Source of the DNA: Cupriavidus sp. P-10
GTDB lineage: Bacteria > Pseudomonadota > Gammaproteobacteria > Burkholderiales > Burkholderiaceae
Direction: 5' to 3'
DNA: 64,000 nucleotides
Assembly (NCBI RefSeq): GCF_003402535.2
Contig: NZ_AP025170.1
Span: 1,798,001-1,862,000 of the forward strand
Program-made: the position numbers and the translations under genes
The notes under the pieces: generated by a model
The model's database searches: none
Seen by the model: only the letters and a program-made list of their open reading frames with translations
What the model was told of the DNA's origin: nothing
Shown here: positions 9,350-17,485 of the stretch, in pieces
Layout of the letters: each line of letters opens with the position of its first letter
Numbering within the stretch: position 1 is the stretch's first letter

Positions 9350-10876
9350 ATGCGCAAGCCCGAGACCATCACGATGACTATGCGCGAACTCGATCGGCTC
9401 AAGGTGATTCAGGCCGTGGTCGATCATGGCCTGTCGGTATGGCGCGCGGCCGAGAAGCTCGGCTTATCACGGCGTCAGGTGGAACGTCTGGTACTACGCT
9501 ACCGTGAGGACGGTCCCGTCGGCTTGGGCTCGCGCAAGCGTGGTCGTGACAGCAACCGCCAGCTCCCGCCCGGGCTGGAATCCCGTGTCCGGGGCCTGAT
9601 CCGCGACAGCTACGCCGACTTCGGCCCCACGCTGGCGGCCGAGAAGCTGCGCGAGCGCCATGGCATCAACCTGGCCACGGAAACGGTGCGCCGGATCATG
9701 ATCGACGCCGGTTTTTGGATCCCCAGGAAGCTGCGCCCGCCCAAGGTGCACCAGCCGCGCAACCGCCGCGCCTGCCTGGGCGAGCTGGTGCAGATCGACG
9801 GCAGCGACCACGCCTGGTTCGAGGACCGGGCCCCGGCCTGCACGCTACTGGTGTTTGTCGACGATGCCACCAGTCGGCTGATGCAGTTGCTGTTCGTCCC
9901 ATCGGAATCCACACCAGCGTACTTCACCGCCACACGCGCCTACATTGAGCGCCACGGCAAGCCGATGGCGTTCTACAGCGACAAGTTCAGTGTCTTCCGG
10001 GTCAATGCCCGGGACAGCGCCGAGGGGCGCGGCTACACCCAGTTCGGGCGCGCGCTGTTCGAGTTGAATATCGACATCCTGTGCGCCAATTCGAGCCCGG
10101 CCAAGGGCCGCGTCGAGCGCATGAACGGCACACTGCAGGACCGGCTGGTCAAGGAGCTGCGGCTGCGCGGCATCAGCACGATGGATGCGGCCAATGCCTT
10201 TGCCGCGCATTTCATCGCCGACTTCAACGCGCGCTTTGCCAAGGTGCCGCGCAGCGACTTTGATGCGCACCGGCCGCTGCGCGGCGATGAGGATCTGGAG
10301 CGGATCTTCAGCTGGCGCGAGTGGCGCAAGGTGTCGGCCAGCCTCACGCTGCAGTATGACAAGGTGCTGTACCTGCTCGAGGACCGGCCCGAGCACCGGC
10401 GCCTGGTCCACCGCTACCTCGAGGTCGCCGAGTATCCGGACGGGCGGATCGAGCTGTGGGCCGACGGCGCGTCCCTGCCCTACACCACCTTTGACAAGCT
10501 CGCCGAGGTCGACCAGGGCGCGATCGTCGAGAACAAGCGGCTCGGGCACGTGCTGGCCATTGCCGCGCAGGTGCAGGCGCGGCGCGACAGCCGGCAAACC
10601 ATCGGGCCGTCGCGCACGCTGGCCGGCGAGCCGCCGCGCCCACACCGGCCGGCGCCCAACACCAAGCGGCAGCGGCTGATCAACCGGCTCGATCTGGAGC
10701 GCGCGATGGCGGCGCCGCCGCGCAATGAGAAGGCGGACATTTTAACTTTGCCCACCGTGAATCCATTGCCCCACCCTGGGCTAAATTCTGTCACGTCAGG
10801 CCAGCACCACCGCCCCACCACCACCCCGCAAAAGACGCCAACCCCGCACAAAAAGCACGCTCGCTCCGACATTTGA
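9350..10876 (+). CDS. ISNCY-family transposase (DDE integrase-like)
   Basis: A 508-residue intact transposase. Residues about 10-60 form a helix-turn-helix (AAEKLGLSRRQVERLVLRYR). The catalytic core shows the DDE triad context: IDGSDHAWF for the first aspartate, FYSDKFS for the second, and KGRVERMNG for the glutamate. The ATG at 9350 is chosen because GGAGG lies seven bases upstream and the conserved family sequence starts there; an earlier start at 9296 has no ribosome site. The stop codon lies inside the right terminal motif. The frame is undisrupted, so the element may still be active. The family name is recalled from similar Burkholderiales elements. Confidence 0.88.
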   Translation: MRKPETITMTMRELDRLKVIQAVVDHGLSVWRAAEKLGLSRRQVERLVLRYREDGPVGLGSRKRGRDSNRQLPPGLESRVRGLIRDSYADFGPTLAAEKLRERHGINLATETVRRIMIDAGFWIPRKLRPPKVHQPRNRRACLGELVQIDGSDHAWFEDRAPACTLLVFVDDATSRLMQLLFVPSESTPAYFTATRAYIERHGKPMAFYSDKFSVFRVNARDSAEGRGYTQFGRALFELNIDILCANSSPAKGRVERMNGTLQDRLVKELRLRGISTMDAANAFAAHFIADFNARFAKVPRSDFDAHRPLRGDEDLERIFSWREWRKVSASLTLQYDKVLYLLEDRPEHRRLVHRYLEVAEYPDGRIELWADGASLPYTTFDKLAEVDQGAIVENKRLGHVLAIAAQVQARRDSRQTIGPSRTLAGEPPRPHRPAPNTKRQRLINRLDLERAMAAPPRNEKADILTLPTVNPLPHPGLNSVTSGQHHRPTTTPQKTPTPHKKHARSDI

Positions 10877-10944
10877 ATTCAGCGGAAGGGACGACCTTTC
10901 AAAACCGGCTGGACAAAAAAAATCGAATTTTGGGCGGCCCAGAA

Positions 10945-11757
10945 TTATTCCAGCGGCGAAATCGTCGTGCTGCCCGCCGCGCCCGCGTCCGACGAATCGG
11001 CGTCGATCCAGACCCGCGTAGCCCCGCCCACGCGCGACAGGCGCATCTGGTAGGTGTAGCGCTCCGGGTGATACAAGCCCACCAGGTATTGCACACGCCG
11101 GCCTTGCCGATCCGTGGCGATGCGCGAAACGCGCAACAGCGGCACGCCGGGACTAAGGCGCAGGATGCGGGCAACCTGAAGGTCCGCCACGGCAGCCCCA
11201 AGGGTCTGGTCGGCGGAAACGACATGCACGCCGTGCTGTTCCAGCGCCACCAGCATCGGCGTGTCCTGCAACGTATGCCGGTCGAGCGCGGTGGCCAGGT
11301 CGTCGGGCACGAAGACCTCGGTATAGGCGATCGGCTGCGCCTTGAACTTGCGCACGCGCACCACCTTGAGCACCGCGGCGCCGGGCGGCAGGTCCAGCGC
11401 CGTGCTGACCGCTGGCGGAGCCGGCATGCGCTTCCATTCCAGGACCGTGACGCGCGTTCGCTTGCTGACGCTGACGATGTTGTCCAGCAACCCGCCGCGC
11501 ACCGCCGTGGCGGTGACTGCCGCATGCCGGAAGGTCGGCACGGTGCCCTTTCCGCGCAGACGCGCGACCATCCCCTCCTCTTCCAGCCGCGCCAGTGCCG
11601 AGCGCACGGTGACGCGTGCCACGCCGAATTCTTCGGCGAGCTGGCGCTCGCCGGGCAGCGGCATCCCGGTCTCGTAGTAGCCGCCGCGGATACGGTCGCG
11701 CAGGATCAGCCGGACTTGCTGGAAGCGGGGAAGATCGGGATTGGCATCCAAAGACAT
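10945..11757 (-). CDS. GntR-family (HutC/UTRA) transcriptional regulator
   Basis: A 270-residue protein with an N-terminal GntR winged helix at about residues 10-75 (GERQLAEEFGVARVTVRSALARL) and a C-terminal UTRA ligand-binding domain at about 95-250. The family represses catabolic or transport operons and releases DNA on binding a small effector. It is the last gene on the strand of the Bug/hydratase/lyase operon, 78 bp after the lyase, and is probably that operon's regulator. I take ATG at 11757 over a TTG two codons earlier. No ribosome site is visible; instead a perfect 16-bp stem ends 12 bases upstream of the start. Confidence 0.85.
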   Translation of the reverse strand: MSLDANPDLPRFQQVRLILRDRIRGGYYETGMPLPGERQLAEEFGVARVTVRSALARLEEEGMVARLRGKGTVPTFRHAAVTATAVRGGLLDNIVSVSKRTRVTVLEWKRMPAPPAVSTALDLPPGAAVLKVVRVRKFKAQPIAYTEVFVPDDLATALDRHTLQDTPMLVALEQHGVHVVSADQTLGAAVADLQVARILRLSPGVPLLRVSRIATDRQGRRVQYLVGLYHPERYTYQMRLSRVGGATRVWIDADSSDAGAAGSTTISPLE

Positions 11758-11769
11758 GGGCAACAGGCT

Positions 11770-11809
11770 GACGGGCGTACCGTGGCATTGCCGCCACGGT
11801 ACGCCCGTC
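11770..11809 (-). promoter_or_regulatory. Perfect 16-bp inverted repeat between lyase gene and gntR
   Basis: The arms 11770-11785 and 11794-11809 are perfectly complementary, with an 8-base loop. It lies after the lyase stop and only 12 bases upstream of the gntR start codon. There is no T-run on the minus-strand side, so it may be an mRNA processing or attenuation hairpin, or a palindromic operator for the GntR protein itself. Confidence 0.7.
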
Positions 11810-11835
11810 GCGCCGCCTGGACAAGCGCTGCTGCC

Positions 11836-12690
11836 CTATTCGTAGCGCTTGCCCAGCGCCAGCATTTCAGGCGTGCCGATCGTCTCGTTGAGCGCCTGGA
11901 ACGAGAGCATCCGGTCCAGGTACGGCGTGGTGGTCTGGTGCGCGCCCAGGCTCTGCAGGTAGTCGCGCAGCGCAAAGGCCAGCGCCCGCACGGTACCGCC
12001 GGGGAAAATCACGACGCGAAAGCCGATCTGTTCCAGTTCCGGCGCGGGCAGCACTGGCGTCTTGCCGCCTTCGACCATATTGGCCAGCAGCGGCGCGCGT
12101 GCCCCGAGCCTGGCGATGGCTGCCGACATGTCTTCGCGGCTGCGCAGCGCTTCCACGAACAGCAGGTCGGCACCGGCCTCGGCATAGCGCTCGGCGCGTT
12201 CCAGTGCCGCTTCCATGCCCTCCACCGCCACCGCATCGGTGCGGGCAATGATCAGCGTGCCCGCATCGCGGCGCGCATCGCAGGCGGCGCGGATCTTGCC
12301 CGCCATCTCGGCGGCCGGGATCACCGACTTGCCGTCGAGATGCCCGCAGCGCTTGGGCATTGCCTGGTCTTCCAGCTGGATCGCCGATGCGCCGGCACGC
12401 TCGAGCACGCGGACGGTCTGCACTACGTTAAGTGCATTGCCGAAGCCGGTGTCGGCATCGACGATCAGCGGCAGCGCCACGCGCTCGCGGATATTGCGGG
12501 TGACCGAGGCCACGTCGTCGAGCGACAGGAAGCCGATATCCGGCCGGCCGAATCGCGTATAGGCGATGCTGGCGCCGGACAGGTAGGCGGCCTGGAAGCC
12601 GGCCTGTTCGACCAGCAGCGCGGAAAATGCATCGTAGACACCCGGTGCGGTGACGATGCCGGGTTGTTGCAGGCGTTGCTTCAGTGTCAT
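11836..12690 (-). CDS. Isocitrate lyase/PEP-mutase family lyase (dimethylmalate- or methylisocitrate-lyase-like)
   Basis: A 284-residue enzyme of the isocitrate lyase/PEP mutase superfamily. It carries the metal-site sequence VDADTGFGN, the ED pair in IQLEDQ, and the catalytic-cysteine motif PKRCGH, which marks true C-C lyases of this family rather than mutases. Members cleave 2-methylisocitrate, 2,3-dimethylmalate or related hydroxyacids in the cytosol. Its start overlaps the stop of the small hydratase subunit (ATGA). The partner hydratase makes a dimethylmalate-type substrate, giving propionate and pyruvate, the most attractive hypothesis. It is clearly distinct from the prpB product at 54403, which has a different flank (AKRCGHRP). 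Confidence 0.85.
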   Translation of the reverse strand: MTLKQRLQQPGIVTAPGVYDAFSALLVEQAGFQAAYLSGASIAYTRFGRPDIGFLSLDDVASVTRNIRERVALPLIVDADTGFGNALNVVQTVRVLERAGASAIQLEDQAMPKRCGHLDGKSVIPAAEMAGKIRAACDARRDAGTLIIARTDAVAVEGMEAALERAERYAEAGADLLFVEALRSREDMSAAIARLGARAPLLANMVEGGKTPVLPAPELEQIGFRVVIFPGGTVRALAFALRDYLQSLGAHQTTTPYLDRMLSFQALNETIGTPEMLALGKRYE

Positions 12691-13229
12691 GCTGGAATCC
12701 CGGTCACGGAGAGTTGGCCCGCCGCAATCTTGCGTGCGAGGTGTGGCACGAGGCCGCCGTCGTGGATCATGTCCACCAGGTGCGGCGGAATCGGTTCGCA
12801 TTGTAGCGGCGTGACGCCTTCGACAAAGACCTGCGCACGCGCAAGATCGCAACCGGCGCGCTGGCCCGCCGCGATCCGGGGCAGCGCCGGGCAGGTGAAC
12901 AGCGGCAGGCCCAGGTTGAAGCCGTTGCGATAGAACAGGCCGGCGAACGACGGCGCGACCACGGCTGCTATGCCAAGGTGGCGCAGCACTTCCACCGCCT
13001 GTTCGCGGGACGATCCCGCGCCGAAATTGCGCCCGCCGAACACGATGTCTCCGGGCCGCACCGCGCCGGCAAACTCGGGATCGACATGCTCCATGCAATG
13101 GCGCGCGAGTTCTTCGATGCCGTACTTCATGTAGGCGCCGGGCGCGAGCAAGTCCGTATTGATATCGTCGCCGAACACCCAGGCGCGACCGGTGAAAGGA
13201 CCAATGTCTGGCGTCATCGTTTTGTTCAC
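12687..13229 (-). CDS. Aconitase/LeuD-type hydratase small subunit
   Basis: A 180-residue swivel-domain subunit of the aconitase superfamily, with WVFGDDINTD near the N-terminus and the characteristic FGGRNFGAGSSREQAVEVL substrate-binding loop. It assembles with the large subunit encoded immediately upstream to form a 4Fe-4S hydro-lyase. I choose GTG at 13229, which overlaps the large-subunit stop as GTGA; an ATG four codons later at 13217 is an alternative. Its own stop overlaps the lyase start as ATGA. Leucine biosynthesis is unlikely as the role because no leuA or leuB is adjacent and a lyase and Bug protein are. Confidence 0.87.
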   Translation of the reverse strand: MNKTMTPDIGPFTGRAWVFGDDINTDLLAPGAYMKYGIEELARHCMEHVDPEFAGAVRPGDIVFGGRNFGAGSSREQAVEVLRHLGIAAVVAPSFAGLFYRNGFNLGLPLFTCPALPRIAAGQRAGCDLARAQVFVEGVTPLQCEPIPPHLVDMIHDGGLVPHLARKIAAGQLSVTGIPA

Positions 13230-14536
13230 GACAGCATCTCCCGTGGATCGGCGATTCGGCCCGCGATCGCCGACGCGGCTACCGTGTACGGCGAACCGAG
13301 ATATACCTGCGACGATGCGGCGCCCATGCGCCCCTTGAAATTGCGTGCGGTGGCGCTGATCACCACGGTGTCCTCGCCAAAGCGGTGCTCGCCGTAGCCG
13401 GCGCACGCGCCGCACGCGTTCGGCAGCAGTTCGGCACCGGCAGCCACCAGCGCGCCCAGCGTACCCTCCCGCTCGGCCTGCGCCTGGTCGGCGGCGCTGG
13501 CCGGTGCCACCAGCAGCCGGATATTGCGCGCCACGCGCTGCCCGCGCAGCACCTGCGCCGCCATGCGCAGGTCGTCGAGCTTGGCGCCGGTGCAGGCGCC
13601 GATATACGCGATGTCGATTGCCACATTGCCAAGGCTGTCGACATCGCCCGCATCCGCCGGGGTATGCGGCCGCGAAACCTGCGGCGCCAGCGACGCGGCG
13701 TCGAAGTCGTGGGTAGCCAGGCAGGCGGCGCCGGCATCCGACTGCCAGCGGTCGACGTCGATGTCCGAAGCCTCCACGCCGGCGCCGAGCAGCCAGTCAC
13801 GCGTGACCGCGTCGGGCGCCACCAGGCCGGCTTGGGCGCCGAGCTCGGCGGTCATGTTCGACAGCGTCATCCGCTCCTGCATCGACAACGCCGACACGGC
13901 CGCGCCGGCATATTCGACCGCCTGGTACTGGCCGCCGTCCATCCCGAACTGCGTGCACATGCGCAGCATCATGTCCTTAGCGGACACGCCGGCGCGCAGT
14001 TGGCCATGCCATTGCATGCGGATGGTCTGCGGCACGCGTACCCAGATCTCCCCGGTCACCAGCACGCCAAGCATCTCCGTCGCGCCGATGCCGAACATGT
14101 AGGCGCCGAAAGCACCGCCGGTCGACGAGTGGCTGTCGCCGCCGACCGCCATCATGCCGGGACGCAGGTAGCCCTTCTGCGGCACCACCACATGGCAGAT
14201 GCCCTCCATGTCGTGGAAACGCGCCACGCCCTCCTCCCTGACCCAGTCGCGTGCGATCTGCACGATCCTGCGGCTGTCGGCGTCATGGGCGGGCACGTAG
14301 TGGTCGGTGACCACCACCACCCTGGACGGGTCCCAGACCCGGGCGCCGATTTTCTCCAGCAGCGGCTTCACGCGGCGCGGGCCGCCCGAGTCATGCATCA
14401 TGGCCAGGTCGACGCGGCAGGTGACGATTTCTCCTGGCGTGACATGCGCGCGGCCGGCCGCGCGGGCCAGCAGTTTCTGGGCGAGCGTCTGGGGCATGGC
14501 CTGCGGCGCTGCCTGTGCGGACACCTGCGCCATCAT
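13226..14536 (-). CDS. Aconitase/LeuC-type hydratase large subunit
   Basis: A 436-residue catalytic subunit of an iron-sulfur hydro-lyase. The three cluster cysteines are recognisable in IGACTGAK and ACGACAGYG. Other family motifs are GGDSHSSTGGAFGAY and the early MMHDSGGP. The substrate is probably a branched or methylated unsaturated dicarboxylate, inferred from the downstream KRCGH lyase; 3-isopropylmalate dehydratase is the generic annotation but the context argues against it. The ATG at 14536 overlaps the stop of the Bug gene (ATGA); a second ATG follows immediately. Gene order Bug, large subunit, small subunit, lyase suggests uptake followed by hydration and cleavage. Confidence 0.87.
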   Translation of the reverse strand: MMAQVSAQAAPQAMPQTLAQKLLARAAGRAHVTPGEIVTCRVDLAMMHDSGGPRRVKPLLEKIGARVWDPSRVVVVTDHYVPAHDADSRRIVQIARDWVREEGVARFHDMEGICHVVVPQKGYLRPGMMAVGGDSHSSTGGAFGAYMFGIGATEMLGVLVTGEIWVRVPQTIRMQWHGQLRAGVSAKDMMLRMCTQFGMDGGQYQAVEYAGAAVSALSMQERMTLSNMTAELGAQAGLVAPDAVTRDWLLGAGVEASDIDVDRWQSDAGAACLATHDFDAASLAPQVSRPHTPADAGDVDSLGNVAIDIAYIGACTGAKLDDLRMAAQVLRGQRVARNIRLLVAPASAADQAQAEREGTLGALVAAGAELLPNACGACAGYGEHRFGEDTVVISATARNFKGRMGAASSQVYLGSPYTVAASAIAGRIADPREMLS

Positions 14537-15501
14537 TCCACCCGCGTGCCGGATGCCTGGATCACCTTGGCCCAGTGCTGGATATCACCGCGGACAAACT
14601 GCGCGAACGCCTGCGGCGTCATGCTGACCGCGCTGGCGGCCTCGGTTTCCATCCGCTGCTGGTACGCGGGATCCTCCACCGCGAGCTTCACCGCCCGATA
14701 CAGCTGGTCGGTGGTTGCCTGCGGCAGCTTTGCCGGCCCGAACAACCCGAACCACGCCGATGACTCGAAGCCCTTCACGGTACTGCCGATGGTGGGCACG
14801 CCCTGGAACTGCGCCAGCGGCTGCTTGCTGCTGACGCCCAGGATCTTGAGCGCGCCGGACTTCGCATGCGGCAGCACGTTGACGGTACTGGCGAACATCA
14901 GGTCCACGGTGCCGGCCAGCAAGTCGGTCAGTGCGGGATTGGTGCCCTTGTAGGGAATGTTCAGGATATCGGTGCCGGTCTGCAGCTTGAACTGCTCGCT
15001 CGCCAGGTGCAGCGACGATCCTTGCGCGCCGATGGCAAAGCTCAGCTTGCCAGGATTGCGCTTCGCATAATCGATCAGGCCGGCGGTATTGTTGAACGGC
15101 GCGTTCTTGCGCGCCACCAGCACGCTCGGCACGCGCGCGACCATCGATATCGGCGTGAAGTCCTTGACCGCGTCGAACGGCAGGTTCTTGTAGAGCGAGG
15201 CGTTGATGGTATGGCCGGTAAAGCTCATCAGCAGCGTGGTGCCGTCCGGCGTGCTGCGCGCAACGTATTGCGCGGCGATATTGCCGCCGGCGCCGGGCTT
15301 GTTGTCCACCACTACGCTGCGCCGCAGCGTCTCGCCCATCGAACGGGCGATCAGGCGCGCCAGTGCGTCGGTGGTGCCGCCGGCCGGGCTGCCCACCACG
15401 ATCGTGATCGGCTTGTCGGTTGCGGCCTGCACTGCCGGGGCCATCGAGGCCAGGGCGGCCAGCGCGGCACTGGCCAGGAACTGTCTTCTGCTGAAAGGCA
15501 T
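14533..15501 (-). CDS. Bug/TctC-family solute-binding protein
   Basis: A 322-residue periplasmic binding protein with a signal peptide containing SRRQFLAS, which resembles a twin-arginine signal, followed by a hydrophobic stretch and an AQA-like cleavage region. The mature part has Bug signatures: ITIVVGSPAGGTTDALARL, VDNKPGAGGNIAA and IPYKGTNPALTDLLAG. Bug proteins bind carboxylates or amides for tripartite transport or sensing. It is the first gene of the hydratase/lyase operon, so the ligand is probably the pathway substrate. The ATG at 15501 has GGAG eight bases upstream. No TctAB membrane subunits are adjacent, which is usual for orphan Bug proteins in this group. Confidence 0.88.
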   Translation of the reverse strand: MPFSRRQFLASAALAALASMAPAVQAATDKPITIVVGSPAGGTTDALARLIARSMGETLRRSVVVDNKPGAGGNIAAQYVARSTPDGTTLLMSFTGHTINASLYKNLPFDAVKDFTPISMVARVPSVLVARKNAPFNNTAGLIDYAKRNPGKLSFAIGAQGSSLHLASEQFKLQTGTDILNIPYKGTNPALTDLLAGTVDLMFASTVNVLPHAKSGALKILGVSSKQPLAQFQGVPTIGSTVKGFESSAWFGLFGPAKLPQATTDQLYRAVKLAVEDPAYQQRMETEAASAVSMTPQAFAQFVRGDIQHWAKVIQASGTRVE

Positions 15502-15621
15502 GTCGGTCTCCACCACTGTTCTGGCTACTTCGGGTGAAGTGGACTCTATGCCCGGGGCCAAGCGCGTTCAATGGAACCGGGTGGTCCTATCTACGGGACC
15601 ACCTGTGGACCTCGGTCAGAT

Positions 15622-15720
15622 TACAGGTGTTGGCCTGTTTTCTTGCTGTACAGGTTTTATCCTGTATTCTTCAGATACAGGCCATAGCTTGTAAAACACT
15701 AAAACAGGTTATATCCTGTA
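15622..15720. promoter_or_regulatory. Four-site palindromic operator array before hipB (27-bp period)
   Basis: Four copies of ACAGG-N6-CCTGT occur at 15623-15638, 15650-15665, 15677-15692 and 15704-15719. The third has one mismatch in its right arm (CTTGT). Their centres are exactly 27 bp apart. HipB of E. coli also binds several palindromic operators before its own gene, so these are probably HipB sites. The region also lies between hipB and the divergent Bug operon. Confidence 0.8.
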
Positions 15721-15768
15721 CATTGTCAGCAACCCATGGCCAGCCATCCCGGGCCGGCACGCGGCACC

Positions 15769-16152
15769 ATGCAATATCCCATCCATACCCTCAGCCAGTT
15801 GCGCCCGATCCTGCAGGGCTTCAGGAAGTCCAGGGGCCTGACGCAGGCAAATATGGCGGCTTACCTGGGCGTCAGGCAACAGACCTACGCCGAACTGGAA
15901 GCCAATCCCGCCGCGGCCAGCGTCGAGCGGCTGTTCAAGGCGCTGCGCGTGCTCGGCGTGGATATGGTGCTCTTCCCTGCCCCTGATACCCATGCGCAGC
16001 CGGAGCCTGCGCAAGAGACAAGTCCCGCCGCCCTGCCGACAGGCAAGGTTGCTCGCAAGGCAGCGCCGGCAGACAAGCCGAAAAAGCCCGCCGGGGCCAA
16101 GGCAAGCCGTCCCGTCCGCACGACCACCGAACCACAGCGGGAGGACTGGTAG
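15769..16152 (+). CDS. hipB: HipB-like antitoxin / transcriptional repressor
   Basis: A 127-residue protein whose first 75 residues form an XRE-type helix-turn-helix (QYPIHTLSQLRPILQGFRK, then LTQANMAAYLGVRQQTYAELE). A long Ala/Pro/Lys-rich tail follows to residue 127. HipB neutralises HipA and represses the operon as a dimer. I prefer ATG at 15769 because the conserved family sequence starts there; ATG at 15736 would add 11 residues. Neither has a good ribosome site. Its stop is two bases before the hipA start, so the pair is surely co-transcribed. The C-terminal extension is longer than in E. coli HipB. Confidence 0.85.
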   Translation: MQYPIHTLSQLRPILQGFRKSRGLTQANMAAYLGVRQQTYAELEANPAAASVERLFKALRVLGVDMVLFPAPDTHAQPEPAQETSPAALPTGKVARKAAPADKPKKPAGAKASRPVRTTTEPQREDW

Positions 16153-16154
16153 CC

Positions 16155-17483
16155 ATGGCACGCGGCACGCAGGGGAAGCGGCTTGATCTGTGGATGAACG
16201 GGTTGCCGGTGGGCCACTGGGAAACCACGCCCGCCGGCGACCGGCTGGCCTATCGCGAAGACTGGATTGCCGACCCGCAAGGCCGGCCGTTGTCGTTGTC
16301 ATTGCCCTTCACGCCGGGCAACCAGCCACACCGTGGACCGGTGGTCGCCAATTATTTCGACAACCTGCTGCCTGACAGCGATGCCATCAGGCGGCGCATC
16401 GCTGCCCGGTACCAGACCGGCGGGATCGACGCCTTCGCGCTGCTGGCCACGGTCGGCCGCGACTGCGCCGGCGCCATCCAGATGTTGCCACCGGGAGAAA
16501 CGCCGACGGCGTTGAACCGCATCCAGGGGCGGCCGCTGTCGGATCCCGAGATTGCCACCCTGCTGCACGAGGCCACGACCGAGCCCGTGCTCGGGCTGCG
16601 CGAGCCCATCGACGACCTGCGCCTGTCCATCGCCGGCGCGCAGGAAAAGACCGCGTTGCTGTCCTGGGGCGGGCAATGGCTGTTGCCGCAAGGCAGTACG
16701 CCTACCACGCATATCTTCAAGCTGCCAATGGGGCTGGTCGGCAATATGCGCGCCGACATGCGGACCTCGGTGGAAAACGAATGGCTCTGCGCCAGGATCG
16801 TCGCCGCCTTTGGCCTGCCGGTCGCCGCCTGCGAGATTGCACGCTTCGGGGAAATCAAGGCCCTGGTAGTCGAACGCTTCGACCGCAGGCCTTCTGCAGA
16901 CGGTTCCTGGCTGCTGCGCCTGCCGCAGGAGGACATGTGCCAGGCCACCGGGACCTCGGCATTCCAGAAGTACGAATCGGACGGCGGGCCTGGCATCCAG
17001 CAGATCGCCGACATCCTGTCGGGCTCACGCTCGGCGCTGTCCGATCGCCGCAACTTCTTCCTCACGCAGATCGTCTTCTGGCTGCTCGCGGCCACGGATG
17101 GCCATGGCAAGAACTTCAGCCTCAGCCATCTGCCGGGCAGCCGGTATGAAGCCACGCCGCTGTACGACATCCTGTCGGCGCATCCGATCATCGGCAAAGG
17201 CAAGAACCAGCTGGCGCCGCAACGGGCACGGCTGGCGATGGCGCTGCACGGCAAGAATTCGCACTACGCCATCCAGGAGATCCAGCGGCGGCACTGGTTT
17301 GCCCAGGGACAGCGCATCGGGTTCTCGCCCGATGACGTCGGATCGATGCTCGACCAGGTCGTCTCGCAGACCAGCCTGGCCATCGATACCGCCGGCTCGG
17401 CACTGCCGCCGGAATTTCCCATGGACCTGGCCAACGCCATCTTCGATGGCATGCGCCGGCAGCAGCGGCGCCTCGCCGCCTGA
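16155..17483 (+). CDS. hipA: HipA-family serine/threonine kinase toxin
   Basis: A 442-residue kinase of the HipA family. Visible key elements are the inhibitory/autophosphorylated loop SIAGAQEK with serine 158, the ATP-binding lysine in HIFKLP (K189), the catalytic aspartate and asparagine in TDGHGKNFS (D315, N320), and a metal-binding aspartate in PLYDILSA (D338). All are intact, so the kinase should be active. HipA of E. coli phosphorylates glutamyl-tRNA synthetase and causes growth arrest and persistence; targets vary among homologues. Its stop lies two bases from the stop of the convergent DUF1801 gene. Confidence 0.9.
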   Translation: MARGTQGKRLDLWMNGLPVGHWETTPAGDRLAYREDWIADPQGRPLSLSLPFTPGNQPHRGPVVANYFDNLLPDSDAIRRRIAARYQTGGIDAFALLATVGRDCAGAIQMLPPGETPTALNRIQGRPLSDPEIATLLHEATTEPVLGLREPIDDLRLSIAGAQEKTALLSWGGQWLLPQGSTPTTHIFKLPMGLVGNMRADMRTSVENEWLCARIVAAFGLPVAACEIARFGEIKALVVERFDRRPSADGSWLLRLPQEDMCQATGTSAFQKYESDGGPGIQQIADILSGSRSALSDRRNFFLTQIVFWLLAATDGHGKNFSLSHLPGSRYEATPLYDILSAHPIIGKGKNQLAPQRARLAMALHGKNSHYAIQEIQRRHWFAQGQRIGFSPDDVGSMLDQVVSQTSLAIDTAGSALPPEFPMDLANAIFDGMRRQQRRLAA

Positions 17484-17485
17484 GG

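Larger units (their letters stand above)
9246..10884 (+). mobile_element. Insertion sequence, ISNCY (IS1202-like) type; ends approximate
   Basis: The element is one transposase gene flanked by related terminal motifs. At the left, two near-identical direct copies of a 19-bp motif containing AAATGTCGTAC or TAATGTCGTAC lie 24 bp apart. At the right, inverted relatives lie at 10735-10749 (GACATTTTAACTTTG) and about 10867-10883 (CGACATTTGAATTC). I set the ends from these motifs; I could not identify a target-site duplication, so each boundary may be off by several tens of bases. The left flank (9204-9240) is unusually AT-rich for this genome. The element separates the bestrophin gene from the gntR-like gene. 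Confidence 0.7.

Noticed and set aside
9104..10885. ATTCAGCGG at both about 9104-9112 and about 10877-10885 as an IS target duplication
   Set aside because: The left copy lies well outside the terminal motifs (over 130 bp), so it cannot be the direct duplication flanking the element; probably chance.
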